Source of the DNA: Sphingopyxis indica
Lineage (GTDB): Bacteria > Pseudomonadota > Alphaproteobacteria > Sphingomonadales > Sphingomonadaceae
Direction: 5' to 3'
Length of the DNA: 64,000 nucleotides
Assembly (NCBI RefSeq): GCF_900188185.1
Contig: NZ_FZPA01000001.1
Location: 186,001-250,000, forward strand
Part shown: positions 47,769-57,507 of the stretch, in pieces
Position numbering within the stretch: position 1 is the first letter of the stretch
Layout: each line of letters starts with the position of its first letter
The notes under the pieces: generated by a model
What the model was told of the DNA's origin: nothing
The model's input: only the letters and a program-made list of their open reading frames with translations
The model's database searches: none
Program-made: the position numbers and the translations under genes

Positions 47769-48554
47769 TCAGCCCTCGAGCAAGGCTTTCGTTGCCGCCG
47801 TGACGTCGGCCTGACGCATCAGGCTTTCGCCGACGAGGAAAGCGCGCACGCCGCTCGCCGCGAGCCGCCGGCAATCGGCGTGGGTCGCAATGCCGCTTTC
47901 GCCGACGAGCAAGCTTCCCGGCGGCACCAGCTTCGCGAGGCGTTCGGTGACCGCGAGGTCGGTCTGAAAAGTCCTGAGGTCGCGGTTGTTGACGCCGATC
48001 AGGCGCGATTTGAGCTCTCTCAGCGCGCGCTCCAGCTCGGCTTCGTCATGCACCTCGACCAGCACGTCCATGCCGCGTTCGATCGCCGCGGCCTCGATCT
48101 CGCGCATCGCGTCGTCGCCCAGCGCCGCGACGATGATCAAAATCGCGTCGGCGCCGATCGAGCGCGCTTCGGCGACCTGCCACGGGTCGATCATGAAATC
48201 CTTGCGCAGCACCGGCAAGGGGCACGCCGTGCGCGCGGCGATCAGATATTCCTCATGCCCCTGAAAATAAGGCGCGTCGGTGAGCACCGACAGGCAGGCC
48301 GCGCCCCCCGCGGCATAGGCGCGCGCATGATCGGCAGGATTGAAATCCGCCCGGATCAACCCCTTGGACGGCGAGGCTTTCTTGATTTCGGCGATCAGGC
48401 CGAAACCGCCCGCGGCGATCTTCGCCTCCAGCGCGGCGGCGAAGCCGCGCACCGGGCCGGCATCGACCGCGTCGAGCGCGGCGACCGAGCGCGATTTGCG
48501 GCGCTCGGCGACTTCCTCCGCCTTGGTCGCCAATATTTCGGTGAGCTTGTTCAC
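47769..48554 (-). CDS. trpC: Indole-3-glycerol-phosphate synthase
   Basis: 261 residues, monofunctional TIM barrel. [20 protein letters not shown] holds the catalytic Lys and phosphate contacts; [13 protein letters not shown] and VNNRDLRTF and [13 protein letters not shown] are the other conserved blocks. It closes the indole ring in tryptophan synthesis. A family B repeat separates it from trpD. Confidence 0.97.
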   Translation of the reverse strand: MNKLTEILATKAEEVAERRKSRSVAALDAVDAGPVRGFAAALEAKIAAGGFGLIAEIKKASPSKGLIRADFNPADHARAYAAGGAACLSVLTDAPYFQGHEEYLIAARTACPLPVLRKDFMIDPWQVAEARSIGADAILIIVAALGDDAMREIEAAAIERGMDVLVEVHDEAELERALRELKSRLIGVNNRDLRTFQTDLAVTERLAKLVPPGSLLVGESGIATHADCRRLAASGVRAFLVGESLMRQADVTAATKALLEG

Positions 48555-48573
48555 TGGGTGCGTCCCGCTTGTC

Positions 48574-48656
48574 CGTCATTGCGAGGGCCGCAGGCCCGCG
48601 GCAATCCAGAGCTGCGCAAGACCGCTCTGGATTGCTTCGCTTCGCTCGCAATGACG
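48574..48656. repeat. Dispersed palindromic repeat, family B
   Basis: Second copy of the repeat at 27563-27638 (cgtcattgcgag at the left, ctcgcaatgacg at the right); here the arms have diverged internally (ggccgcaggcccgcg on the left, ttcgcttcg on the right). It lies between trpD and trpC, inside what should be one transcript. Confidence 0.82.
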
Positions 48657-48669
48657 AGGAAAAAAGTGC

Positions 48670-49668
48670 TCATTTATACGCGATCCAGCAGTTGAGCAGC
48701 GCGTTGGCGAGGCCCTTGTCGATCGCCTCGGCGGCTTCCTCGACGCCCTCGACGAGCGTATCCGCGGCGCCCGCGACGACGAGCGCCTCGGCGGCGTTGT
48801 AGAGCACCGCGTCGCGATAGGCGCCGGGCTCGCCCATCAGCAGGCCGCGCAACGCCCTGGCATTATAGGCCGCATCGCCGCCGCGGATATCCGAAATCGG
48901 CCGCGTCGGCAGGCCCGCGTCGGCGGCGTGGCTGCGCTGCATCCGAACGCCCTCGGGGGTGACGACCGCGACCTCGTTGCCGCCCGCGAGCGACAGTTCG
49001 TCGATCCCCTCGTCGCCCGAGATCACGCGCGAATGGTCGGTGCCGAGCCGGTGGAGCGCCTCGGCATAGACGGGGACATAGGCGGGGCGCGCGATGCCGA
49101 TCAGCTGGCGCCGCACGCGCGCCGGATTGGCGAGCGGCCCCATCAGGTTGAAGATGGTGCGGCGGCCGAGCGCCTTGCGGATCGGCATGATGCGCGCCAT
49201 CGCCGGATGGTGGTGCGCGGCGAAGAGGAAGCAGATGCCGAGATCGGCGAGCTGCGCTTCGGCCATTTCGCTCGCGCGCGCCATGTCGAGGCCGAGCGCT
49301 TCCAAGGTATCAGCGGCCCCCGACTTGGAGGAAGCGGCGCGATTACCATGCTTTGCGACCGGAACCTCGCACGCCGCGACGACGATCGACACAGCGGTCG
49401 AGACGTTCAACGTATGATGCCCGTCGCCCCCGGTGCCGCAGACGTCGATCGCGCCTTCGGGGGCCTCGATCGGGATCAGCCGGTCGCGCATCGCCTGCGC
49501 CGCCGCGGCGATCTCGGTCGCGGTCTCGCCGCGGTCGGACAGCGCCGACAGGAAGGCGGCGACCTCCTCGTCGCTGCCGCCGCCGTCGAGCATCGTCGCG
49601 AACGCCGCTTCGGCTTCGTCCCGATCCAGAAGCGCGGCCGGGTCGGGAAAGGGGCCGAAGCGACTCAT
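48670..49668 (-). CDS. trpD: Anthranilate phosphoribosyltransferase
   Basis: 332 residues. [17 protein letters not shown] is the PRPP-binding glycine loop; [20 protein letters not shown] and [19 protein letters not shown] complete the family signature. It transfers phosphoribose to anthranilate. The ATG overlaps the trpG stop by four bases. Confidence 0.97.
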   Translation of the reverse strand: MSRFGPFPDPAALLDRDEAEAAFATMLDGGGSDEEVAAFLSALSDRGETATEIAAAAQAMRDRLIPIEAPEGAIDVCGTGGDGHHTLNVSTAVSIVVAACEVPVAKHGNRAASSKSGAADTLEALGLDMARASEMAEAQLADLGICFLFAAHHHPAMARIMPIRKALGRRTIFNLMGPLANPARVRRQLIGIARPAYVPVYAEALHRLGTDHSRVISGDEGIDELSLAGGNEVAVVTPEGVRMQRSHAADAGLPTRPISDIRGGDAAYNARALRGLLMGEPGAYRDAVLYNAAEALVVAGAADTLVEGVEEAAEAIDKGLANALLNCWIAYK

Positions 49669-50255
49669 GCCGCCTGCCGCTTGGCGACCGGCAGCCCCGC
49701 CAGCGCCATGAAATTGGCGAGCATCGCATGACCATGTTCGGTCGCGATGCTTTCGGGGTGGAATTGCACGCCATGGATGGGGAGTTCGGCGTGGCGAAAG
49801 CCCATCACCGCGCCATCGTCGCTCGTCGCGTTGATCGGCAGGCAGTCCGGAATATCGACGACCTCGAGGCTGTGATAGCGCGTCGCGGTGAGGGGGGAGG
49901 GCAGGCCTGCGAACAGTCCGCTGCCGTCGTGACACACCGGCGAGGTCTTGCCGTGCATCAGGTGCCCGCGCTGCACCGTCCCGCCGAAATGCTGCCCGAT
50001 CGCCTGATGTCCCAGGCACACGCCGAGCAGCGGCCGCGCTGCATCGGCGCAGGCGGCGACGAGATCGAGGCTGATCCCCGCCTCGTTCGGCGTGCAGGGC
50101 CCCGGCGAAATCAGCAGCGCATCGGCCCCGGTCGCGAGCGCCTCGGCCGCTGTCAGTGCATCGTTCCGCTCGACGCGCACCTCGGCCCCCAGCTCGATCA
50201 GATAATGAACGAGGTTGAAAGTGAAGCTGTCGTAATTGTCGATGACGAGGATCAT
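49665..50255 (-). CDS. trpG: Anthranilate synthase glutaminase subunit
   Basis: 196 residues, class I glutamine amidotransferase. The catalytic Cys is in [17 protein letters not shown] and the His/Glu in [32 protein letters not shown] and [13 protein letters not shown] are the other blocks. It delivers ammonia to TrpE and may also serve p-aminobenzoate synthase. The start overlaps the stop of a small unknown gene rather than trpE. Confidence 0.96.
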   Translation of the reverse strand: MILVIDNYDSFTFNLVHYLIELGAEVRVERNDALTAAEALATGADALLISPGPCTPNEAGISLDLVAACADAARPLLGVCLGHQAIGQHFGGTVQRGHLMHGKTSPVCHDGSGLFAGLPSPLTATRYHSLEVVDIPDCLPINATSDDGAVMGFRHAELPIHGVQFHPESIATEHGHAMLANFMALAGLPVAKRQAA

Positions 50256-50515
50256 GAGCCCTGCTTGTCATAAGCGATGAATGGCGATGGTGCGAAGGCC
50301 GGTTGGCTGACCCGTTCATACCAATCAGTCTTGAAATTCGGAAGGAGAGCGATCTCGGCTAGGAGTAACTCCCAGCTCTCCAACTCTTCGTGGAAAATCC
50401 AGTGGTCGTCATCAGACGCTATTTCGCAACAAATGAGATCCGAAGTCACCTCATCACGCTTGAAAAACGTGACTCGCCTGATGAGATCGGCGGAAACAGG
50501 CAGCGACGTAGTCAC
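50252..50515 (-). CDS. Unknown 87-residue protein overlapping trpE and trpG
   Basis: 87 residues from a GTG at 50515, not recognised. Its start overlaps the trpE stop (GTGA) and its stop overlaps the trpG start (ATGA), so it is tightly inserted in the operon. The protein is mixed and acidic ([40 protein letters not shown]) without a signal peptide, membrane segment or Cys-His metal site. Its base composition is visibly lower in GC than trpE and trpG, suggesting a later insertion. Could be an accessory of anthranilate synthase or a passenger gene. Confidence 0.75.
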   Translation of the reverse strand: MTTSLPVSADLIRRVTFFKRDEVTSDLICCEIASDDDHWIFHEELESWELLLAEIALLPNFKTDWYERVSQPAFAPSPFIAYDKQGS

Positions 50516-52029
50516 TGCCCGTATCCCGGCGTCCCCGCAAGCCGCACCGCTTCGCGCGCCGCGGCGAAGAGGGCGCCCGCCTTGGCTTCGCATTCGCGCT
50601 GTTCATAGGCCGGATCGCTGTCGGCGACGATCCCCGCGCCCGCCTGCGCATACATGGTGCCGTCCTTGACGATCGCGGTGCGCAGCACGATGCAGCTGTC
50701 CATATTGCCGTCGGGCGCGAAATAGCCGACGCCGCCGGCATAAGGCCCGCGGACGTCGGCTTCGAGCTCGGCGATGATCTGGCACGCGCGCACCTTGGGC
50801 GCGCCGCTGACGGTGCCGGCGGGAAAGCCCGCGAACAGCGCGTCGATCGCATCCTTGCCCGGCGACAGGCGGCCGATGACGTTCGATACGATGTGCATGA
50901 CGTGGCTGTAATATTCGACGGTATAGCTGTCGGTCACGGTGACGCTGCCGCCCGTCGCCGCGCGGCCGACGTCGTTGCGGCCGAGGTCGAGCAGCATCAG
51001 ATGCTCGGCGCGCTCCTTGGGGTCGGCGAGCAGGCTCTCGCGATTCTCGGCATCCTCGGCGCTCGTGCGGCCGCGCGGCCGGGTGCCGGCGATCGGGCGG
51101 ATCGTGATCTCGCCGTCGCGCACGCGCACCAATATCTCGGGCGACGATCCGATCAGCGCGAAGCCCGGCAGGTCGAGGAAATAGAGGAAGGGCGAGGGGT
51201 TGATCCGCCGCAGCGCGCGATAAAGGTCGAAGGGCGGCAGGTCGAAGGGGGTCGAAAAGCGCTGCGACAGCACGACCTGAAAAATGTCGCCCGCCGCGAT
51301 ATAATCCTTCGCCGCGCGCACCATTTCGGCATAGCGTTCGGGGCTCGTTGCGGCGTGGCGGACGATGTCGCCCGGCTGCGCGCCGGTGGCTGCGCGCGCG
51401 GCGTGCGCGTTCGCGCTCGACAGCCGCGCGGCGATGCCTTCGAGCCGGTCGTTCGCCGCCTCGATCATCCGGTCGATCGCGCCGTCGGCGTCGGGCCAGA
51501 TCGGCGCGATCAGGAACAGCTCGTCGGCGAGCCGGTCGAAGACGAGGATCGTCGTCGGGCGCACGAAGATCATGTCGGGCAGGCCGAGCCCCGCGCCCGG
51601 CGCACGCGGGATGCGCTCGACGAGGCCGATCGTTTCATAGGCGAAAAAGCCGACGAGCGTTGCCAGCGCCTTGGGCAGGCCTTCGGGCACGTCGAAGCGG
51701 CATTCGGCAACCAGGTCGCGCAGCGCCTGCAGCGCGCCGCCCGCCAGCGGCACGAAGGCGCCCTTGTCGTGGCGCCAGTCGCGGTTGATCCGCGCCGCAT
51801 CGCCGGTCGCTTCGAACATCAAATCGGGATCGAGCCCGATCAGGCTGTAGCGCCCGCGCGTCTCGCCGCTTTCGACCGATTCGAGCACCCAGTCGCCGCG
51901 TCCCGGCTCGATCAGCTTGAGCGCGGCCGAAACCGGCGTTTCGACGTCGGCGATCAGCCGCTGCCAGACGACCGCGCCGCGCCCCTGCGCCAGCGCCTCG
52001 AGCGCTGCTGCTCTGCCCTCGAGCGCCAC
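50512..52029 (-). CDS. trpE: Anthranilate synthase component I
   Basis: 505 residues from a GTG at 52029. The chorismate-binding domain contains GDIFQVVLSQRFSTPF, IRPIAGTRPRGRT, EHLMLLDLGRNDVGR and PAGTVSGAPKVRACQIIAEL. The N-terminal feedback domain shows ESVESGETRGRYSLIGLDP, near the tryptophan-binding LLES-type element. It converts chorismate to anthranilate with ammonia from TrpG. Its start lies two bases after the ppiD stop. Confidence 0.97.
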   Translation of the reverse strand: MALEGRAAALEALAQGRGAVVWQRLIADVETPVSAALKLIEPGRGDWVLESVESGETRGRYSLIGLDPDLMFEATGDAARINRDWRHDKGAFVPLAGGALQALRDLVAECRFDVPEGLPKALATLVGFFAYETIGLVERIPRAPGAGLGLPDMIFVRPTTILVFDRLADELFLIAPIWPDADGAIDRMIEAANDRLEGIAARLSSANAHAARAATGAQPGDIVRHAATSPERYAEMVRAAKDYIAAGDIFQVVLSQRFSTPFDLPPFDLYRALRRINPSPFLYFLDLPGFALIGSSPEILVRVRDGEITIRPIAGTRPRGRTSAEDAENRESLLADPKERAEHLMLLDLGRNDVGRAATGGSVTVTDSYTVEYYSHVMHIVSNVIGRLSPGKDAIDALFAGFPAGTVSGAPKVRACQIIAELEADVRGPYAGGVGYFAPDGNMDSCIVLRTAIVKDGTMYAQAGAGIVADSDPAYEQRECEAKAGALFAAAREAVRLAGTPGYGQ

Positions 52030-52031
52030 TT

Positions 52032-53975
52032 CTACTGAACCGCGGCCGCTCCGGTCAGCTCCTTGCGAAGCTGCTCGAGCAGGTCCTTGTTGATCTGCAC
52101 CTCGGCGCGGCGCTTCGCCTCGGTCGCGAGCTGCGCGACCAGTTCGTTGCCGAACGCCGGGCCGAGCGGCCGTGCGAGGCCCTTGACCTGTTCGGGGTCG
52201 ATGTCCTTGGCGTCGGGGCGGTCGACCTTGCCCAGCGAAATCACCATCCAGCCGCGATTGCCGGGGATTTCGAGCGTTTTGACGCTGCCCTCGGCCATCG
52301 AAAAGAGCAGCGCGAGCTCGGGCGGCACCTGCGCGCCGTCGCGGGCGATTTCGGCGCGGCTGCCGCCGATCGCCTGGACATTGCCGATATTGGGCCCGGC
52401 GGCGCGGACCGCAGCGGGCAGATCCTGACCGCCCTCGACCGCCTTGACGATCGCGCGCGCCTTGTCGCGGGCGACCTTCTGGCCCTGCGCCAGACGCCAG
52501 TCGGCGAGCAGCTCGCTGCGGATTTCGGCGAGCGGCGGCGGTGCGGCGGCCACGACCGACTTGACGGCAAAGACCGCAAATTGCTCATTCTGCTTGAGCG
52601 TCGCGAGCTGGCCTTCGCCTTCCGATGCGCCCTGGAACGCCTGCGCGACCATCGGCGCGAGGTCGGGCGACAGGGCGAAGTCGGGCTTCGCGGGCGCGCG
52701 GCCGCTCGGCAGGATCGCGGGGGTCTCGTGCAGTTCCAGCTTGCGGTCGGACGCGACCTCCTCGATCGAGGCGCCGCCGTTCACCGCATCCTGCACCGCG
52801 TTATAATAATCGACGACCGCCTCTTCGGCCTTGTTCTTTTCGAGCTGGGCGCGAATCTCCGGCGTCGCGTCGGCCAGGCTGCGCGCCGGCGTCGTAGTGA
52901 CATTCTCGACGCGCGCGATCGACCAGCCGAGTTCGGTCTGCGTCGGGCCGAGCAGGTCGCCTTGCCTGGCGGCGAACGCAGTCTTTGCGGCGTCGGCGCT
53001 CGTCGTCGCGGCATAGGCCGATTGGGTGAGGTCGCCGGTGTTCGAGCTCGAAAGCCCCGCGGCCCTGGCGGCATCGGACAGCGACGCGCCGCCGCGAACC
53101 TTGGCCGCGATGCCGTCGGCCGTCTTCTTGTCGGGGGCGATCACCTGCGCCAGCCGGCGCGTTTCCTTGGCGGCATATTGCGCGGCGTTGCGCTTGTAGA
53201 ATTCGGCGATTTCGGCGTCGGTCACCGGTGGCGCCTTGACCGAGCCACGATCGAACAGCGCATATTGGATCACGCGGCGCTCGGGGATCGAATAGCGCGC
53301 GACATTCTGCGTCAGATATTTGCGCAGCACATCGTCGCCCGGATCGCTCTTGGGCGCAAAGGGGCTCGCGGGCACGAAGGTCGCCAGACCCTGCCGCTTT
53401 TCGAGGAGCAGCGCCGCATAGGGCTCGGCCATCGCGGGCGGCACCGCGGGCACGCGGCCGATCGGCGCGGCGACCTGTTCGGCGAGCAGCTGCTGCGCGA
53501 TGTCGCGGCGAAGCTGCGTCTCGGTCATGCCGTTCTGCGTCAGAAAGGCCTCGAAACGCGCCTGATCGAAACTGCCCGACACGCCGGCAAAGACCGGAAG
53601 GTCGGCGATGCGGCCGTCGACGAGCCGCTTGCTCACGCCAAAGCCCATATCTTCGGCCAGTTGCTCGAAGGCCGCGCCCTCGACGAGCTGGTCGAGCACC
53701 TGATCGAGCCCGCCCGATTCGACAAAGGCCGCCATCGTCAATCCGGGCTGCTGTTCGCGCGTCTGGTTATACGCCATCCGCACCCGGTCGCGCAGTTCGC
53801 CAAGGCCGATGTCGGTGTTGCCGACGCGCGCGACATTCGCGCCGCCGATGCCGCCGAAGCTCGAGTTGCCGGTCACATCGCCCAGCGCGAAGGCGAGGCC
53901 GACGATCACGACAAAGGCAAGCGCGAGGAACTTGCCGATGGCAGATCCGAAAAGGCGGCGAAGGGCGGTAATCAT
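52032..53975 (-). CDS. ppiD: PpiD/SurA-type periplasmic folding chaperone
   Basis: 647 residues. One N-terminal membrane anchor (IGKFLALAFVVIVGLAFALG) leads to a SurA_N-type helical domain (GLDQVLDQLVEGAAFEQLAE, FDQARFEAFLTQNGMTETQL) and a central parvulin-like peptidyl-prolyl isomerase domain that appears degenerate (ETRRLAQVIAPDKKTADGIA). A long C-terminal domain follows. It assists folding of secreted and outer-membrane proteins. It precedes trpE with two bases between; this linkage is usual in sphingomonads. Upstream, 53976-54318 holds only the repeat at 54123-54233. Confidence 0.92.
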   Translation of the reverse strand: MITALRRLFGSAIGKFLALAFVVIVGLAFALGDVTGNSSFGGIGGANVARVGNTDIGLGELRDRVRMAYNQTREQQPGLTMAAFVESGGLDQVLDQLVEGAAFEQLAEDMGFGVSKRLVDGRIADLPVFAGVSGSFDQARFEAFLTQNGMTETQLRRDIAQQLLAEQVAAPIGRVPAVPPAMAEPYAALLLEKRQGLATFVPASPFAPKSDPGDDVLRKYLTQNVARYSIPERRVIQYALFDRGSVKAPPVTDAEIAEFYKRNAAQYAAKETRRLAQVIAPDKKTADGIAAKVRGGASLSDAARAAGLSSSNTGDLTQSAYAATTSADAAKTAFAARQGDLLGPTQTELGWSIARVENVTTTPARSLADATPEIRAQLEKNKAEEAVVDYYNAVQDAVNGGASIEEVASDRKLELHETPAILPSGRAPAKPDFALSPDLAPMVAQAFQGASEGEGQLATLKQNEQFAVFAVKSVVAAAPPPLAEIRSELLADWRLAQGQKVARDKARAIVKAVEGGQDLPAAVRAAGPNIGNVQAIGGSRAEIARDGAQVPPELALLFSMAEGSVKTLEIPGNRGWMVISLGKVDRPDAKDIDPEQVKGLARPLGPAFGNELVAQLATEAKRRAEVQINKDLLEQLRKELTGAAAVQ

Positions 53976-54122
53976 CGAAGGGGCAATCTTTCGCGGCTGG
54001 GCGCACGAAGGCGCGGTCGGGCGCTGCTTTAGGCGGGAGGCCGGGCTGCATCAAGGCGGGAAACGGATTCGGCCCGCTTGCGCGCCGCCCCGATGCGTGA
54101 TCATCTTTGAGTGAGTAAGCCC

Positions 54123-54233
54123 GTGTGCTCCCGCGGAGGCGGGAGCCCATCTCCCGACGGCTCTATCTTGCACGGGCACGAGCTGGGTCCCCGCGTTGGC
54201 GCTACGCGCCGCCTTCGGCTCCGCGGGGACACA
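54123..54233. repeat. Dispersed palindromic repeat, family A (long form)
   Basis: A family A left arm (gtgtgctcccgcggaggcgg) with the same inserted right-arm segment (gttggcgctacgcgccgcc ... ttcggctccgcgg) as 14615-14727. It lies in the 343-bp gap between divergent ppiD and tpiA, where no gene is visible. Confidence 0.8.
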
Positions 54234-54318
54234 TGATCTTTCACAGGCGCTTCATTCAAGGACGATCATGTTCTAGGGCCAGCTCGCGGGCGACGAGACC
54301 CGCGACGAGGAGGGATGA

Positions 54319-55062
54319 ATGGTACGGCGCAAATATGTGGTCGGCAACTGGAAGATGAACGGGCTCAGCGGCGCGCTGGCCGAGGCCGAGGCGATTTTCG
54401 CCGGCGCCCGCGCGCACGAAGCCGTCGATGTCGCGCTGTGCCCGCCCTTCACGCTGATCGGCCCGATGGCGGCGCTTGGCGGCGCGACCGGCGGGCAGGA
54501 TTGCCACCCGCAGCCGTCGGGCGCCTTCACCGGCTCGGTATCGGCTCCGATGCTCGCCGATGCCGGCGCGGCGCTCGTCATCGTCGGCCACAGCGAACGC
54601 CGCGAGGGGTTCGCCGAGCGCGACGCCGACGTCAAGGCGAAGGCGGGGGCGGCGCTGACCGCCGGGCTGTCGGTGATCCTCTGCGTCGGCGAACCGCTCG
54701 GCGTGCGCGAATCGGGCGGCGCGATCGACTATGTGCTGGCGCAGGTGCAGGGTTCGCTGCCCGGCGACTTCGACCCCGCGCGGCTCGCCGTCGCCTATGA
54801 ACCGATCTGGGCGATCGGCACCGGCCGCGTGCCGACGATCGAGGATGTCGCCGCGATGCACGGCGCGATCCGCGCCGCTCTGTCCGACCGGATCGGCGAG
54901 GGTGCGGCGGCGGTGCGCCTGCTCTATGGCGGATCGGTCAATGGCGACAATGCGGCCGATCTGCTCGGTGCGCGCGACGTCGACGGCGCGCTGGTCGGCG
55001 GCGCCAGCCTGACCGCCGCGAAATTCCTGCCGATCGTCGAGGCGGCGGCGCGGGTGGGGTAG
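54319..55062 (+). CDS. tpiA: Triosephosphate isomerase
   Basis: 247 residues. The substrate Lys is in YVVGNWKMNGL, the electrophile His in IVGHSERREGF, the catalytic Glu in AYEPIWAIGTGRVP, and the phosphate-binding end in LYGGSVNGDNAADLLG. It interconverts dihydroxyacetone phosphate and glyceraldehyde-3-phosphate. An agggatga sequence gives the ribosome-binding region before the ATG. Confidence 0.98.
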   Translation: MVRRKYVVGNWKMNGLSGALAEAEAIFAGARAHEAVDVALCPPFTLIGPMAALGGATGGQDCHPQPSGAFTGSVSAPMLADAGAALVIVGHSERREGFAERDADVKAKAGAALTAGLSVILCVGEPLGVRESGGAIDYVLAQVQGSLPGDFDPARLAVAYEPIWAIGTGRVPTIEDVAAMHGAIRAALSDRIGEGAAAVRLLYGGSVNGDNAADLLGARDVDGALVGGASLTAAKFLPIVEAAARVG

Positions 55063-55102
55063 GCAAGGGGTTTGTCGTCTGGGTGAATCGCTTGCAAAGC
55101 TC

Positions 55103-55190
55103 GTGTGCTCCCGCGCAGGCGGGAGCCCATCTCCCGACGGCACTATCTTGCTCCGACCGGAGATGGGTCCCCGCCTGCGCGGGGACACAC
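55103..55190. repeat. Dispersed palindromic repeat, family A (short form)
   Basis: An 88-bp copy, closest to 5427-5514 (both have ctcccgacgg...ctatcttg at the centre), between converging tpiA and the CoA-transferase gene. It may also serve as a shared transcription stop for the two. Confidence 0.85.
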
Positions 55191-55224
55191 GAACTATCAC
55201 GGGCGATTCAGCCAGGCGGCAAGC

Positions 55225-56385
55225 CTATCGCCCGAGCCAGCGTTTCAGCACCTCTTCGCTATCCTGCCCGACTTCGAGCGGGGCCGGGCGACGGACCGAG
55301 CCGGGGGTCGCCGACAGCTTGGGGAAGACTCCCTGCATCGTCACTTCGCCGAATTCGGCGTCGGGCAGGGTGACGAGCGCCTCGCGCGCCGCGAAATGCG
55401 GGTCGGCGAACATGTCCTCGGCGTCATAGACGCGCCCGGCGGGCACCCCCGCCTCGATCATCTTCGCCTCGAGTTCGGCGATCGTCATCGTCCGCGTCCA
55501 GTCGCCGATCAGCGCGTCGAGTTCTTCCTGCCGCGCGCCGCGCGCGCGGTGCGTCGCATAGCGCTCGTCGCTCGCGAGTTCGGGGCGACCCATCGCGGCG
55601 GCGAGCCGTGCGAACACCCCGTCCTGATTGGCGCCGATCAGATATTCGCCGTCGCGGCACGGATAGACGTTCGAGGGTGCGATGCCCGGCAGCGTCGATC
55701 CGGTGCGCCGGCGCTTGGTCCCGCTCGCCGAATAGTCGGCGACGGTCGATTCCATCACCTGCAGCACCGCTTCATAGAGCGCCGAATCGACGATCTGGCC
55801 TTCGCCGGTGCGGCTGCGGTGATGCAGCGCGGCGAGCGCGCCCATGCAGCCATAGGTCGCGGCGAGCGTGTCGCCGATCGACACGCCCATGCGCGCCGGC
55901 GGCCGGTCGGGATAGCCGACGATGCCGCGCCAGCCGCCCATCGCTTCGCCGATGCCGCCGAAGCCCGCGCGCTGCGAATAGGGACCGGTCTGGCCGTAAC
56001 CCGACACGCGCACGACGATCAGCCCCGGATTGGCCTTGCGCAGTTCGGCGGGGTCGAGATTCCATTTCTCGAGCGTGCCGGGACGGAAATTCTCGATCAA
56101 TATGTCGGCCTTCGCGATCAGCTCGCGTGCGAGCGCCTGTCCCGCCTCGCTGCGCAGGTCGGCGGCGACCGAATATTTGTTGCGCGCGATCACCCGCCAC
56201 CAGCTCGGCCTGTCGCCCTGGCCCCAGTGGCGCATCTGGTCGCCGGTTTCGGGCGGCTCCAGCTTGACGATCTCGGCGCCCATGTCGCCGAGCAGCTGGC
56301 CGCAGAAGGGCCCGGCGATCAGCTGCCCCATCTCGACGACCCTGATGCCGTTCAGCGCCCCCGCCTTGCCGTCCCCGTTCGTCAT
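55225..56385 (-). CDS. Family III CoA-transferase (CaiB/BaiF type)
   Basis: 386 residues. GIRVVEMGQLIAGPFCGQLL, GAEIVKLEPPETGDQMRHWG, ARNKYSVAADLRSEAGQALA and the nucleophilic-Asp region GQIVDSALYEAVLQVMEST define the family. It moves CoA between carboxylic acids. Substrate specificity cannot be read, but the divergent HMG-CoA lyase gene suggests a leucine-degradation or hydroxymethylglutarate-related acid. The family includes mammalian succinate-hydroxymethylglutarate CoA-transferase. Confidence 0.92.
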   Translation of the reverse strand: MTNGDGKAGALNGIRVVEMGQLIAGPFCGQLLGDMGAEIVKLEPPETGDQMRHWGQGDRPSWWRVIARNKYSVAADLRSEAGQALARELIAKADILIENFRPGTLEKWNLDPAELRKANPGLIVVRVSGYGQTGPYSQRAGFGGIGEAMGGWRGIVGYPDRPPARMGVSIGDTLAATYGCMGALAALHHRSRTGEGQIVDSALYEAVLQVMESTVADYSASGTKRRRTGSTLPGIAPSNVYPCRDGEYLIGANQDGVFARLAAAMGRPELASDERYATHRARGARQEELDALIGDWTRTMTIAELEAKMIEAGVPAGRVYDAEDMFADPHFAAREALVTLPDAEFGEVTMQGVFPKLSATPGSVRRPAPLEVGQDSEEVLKRWLGR

Positions 56386-56481
56386 ATCGCTCCCTTCGGG
56401 CGTCCATCTCGCCTATCATGACCCTTATGCGGCGAAACGCGCCGCAAGCCATGGCCATGATATACTTAGAATGCTATGCAA

Positions 56482-56496
56482 TTGGCAACCTGCCAA
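56482..56496. promoter_or_regulatory. Inverted repeat between divergent CoA-transferase and HMG-CoA lyase genes
   Basis: TTGGCA-ACC-TGCCAA, a perfect 6-bp dyad in an A/T-richer stretch of a 142-bp divergent gap, near TATACT (56461-56466). It is a plausible operator for a repressor not encoded in the window. Confidence 0.45.
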
Positions 56497-56527
56497 ATGT
56501 GCGCGACGATCGAGAAGTTGAACGACG

Positions 56528-57427
56528 ATGGAAAAGCGAGTGGAAATGGTCGAAGTCGGCCCCCGCGACGGGCTCCAGAACGAAAAGGACATCGTCGCGA
56601 CCGCCGACAAGCTCGGCCTGATCGAGCGCGCGATCGCCTGGGGCGCGCGGCGGATCGAGGTGACGAGCTTCGTCAACCCCAGGCGCGTGCCGCAGCTCGC
56701 CGACGCCGAGGAACTGGTCGCGCTGCTGCCCGAACGGAGCGACGTCACCTACATCGGCCTCGTCCTCAACCGCCGTGGCGCGGAGCGCGCGCTCGCCACC
56801 GGGCGGATCGACGAACTCGGCGCGGTGTGCGTAACCAGCGACACGTTCGGGATTCGCAATCAGGGACAGACTGCGGCCGAATCGCTCGATGCGGCGCGGG
56901 AGATCGTCGCGCTGGCGAAAGCGGCGGGGCGAAGCGCGCAGATCACCATCGCGACCGCTTTCGGCTGTCCGTTCGAGGGCGAGGTGGCGATCGACCATGT
57001 CGTCGAAATGGCGAAGCGCGCCGCCGATGCGAATCCGCGCGAGGTCGCGCTCGCCGATACGATCGGCGTCGGCGTTCCCGCACAGGTCGCCGAACTGGTC
57101 GGCCGCGTCGCCGAAGCGATCGCGCCGCTGCCGGTGCGGGTGCATTTCCACAACACGCGCGGCACCGGCCTCGTCAATGTCTGGGCGGCAGTGGGCGAGG
57201 GCGCCGCGGTGGTCGACGCCTCGCTCGGCGGTATCGGCGGCTGTCCCTTCGCGCCGGGCGCCGCGGGCAATGTCGCGACCGAGGACGTCGCCTATATGCT
57301 GGAGCGCAGCGGTATCGCGACGGGCTTGTCCTTGCCCGGCCTCGTCGAGGCGGCGGGCTGGTTCGCCGGCGTCATGGACCGGCCGCTCCCGGCACTCGTC
57401 AGCCGGGCTCCTGCTTTTCCCTCCTGA
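56528..57427 (+). CDS. mvaB: Hydroxymethylglutaryl-CoA lyase
   Basis: 299 residues, DRE-TIM metallolyase. VEMVEVGPRDGLQNEKDIVA opens the barrel with catalytic Arg and Asp; the active-site Cys loop is GGIGGCPFAPGAAGNVATED, which fits the HMG-CoA lyase signature. It splits HMG-CoA to acetoacetate and acetyl-CoA, the last step of leucine breakdown. The other enzymes of that pathway are not in the window. Confidence 0.95.
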   Translation: MEKRVEMVEVGPRDGLQNEKDIVATADKLGLIERAIAWGARRIEVTSFVNPRRVPQLADAEELVALLPERSDVTYIGLVLNRRGAERALATGRIDELGAVCVTSDTFGIRNQGQTAAESLDAAREIVALAKAAGRSAQITIATAFGCPFEGEVAIDHVVEMAKRAADANPREVALADTIGVGVPAQVAELVGRVAEAIAPLPVRVHFHNTRGTGLVNVWAAVGEGAAVVDASLGGIGGCPFAPGAAGNVATEDVAYMLERSGIATGLSLPGLVEAAGWFAGVMDRPLPALVSRAPAFPS

Positions 57428-57507
57428 GTGCAGCCAACGGCGATTTTGCTGCGCAAATAGGTGCAGCATTTTTGCATCACATCGCCCGCAATCGTATGCG
57501 AGCCAGA

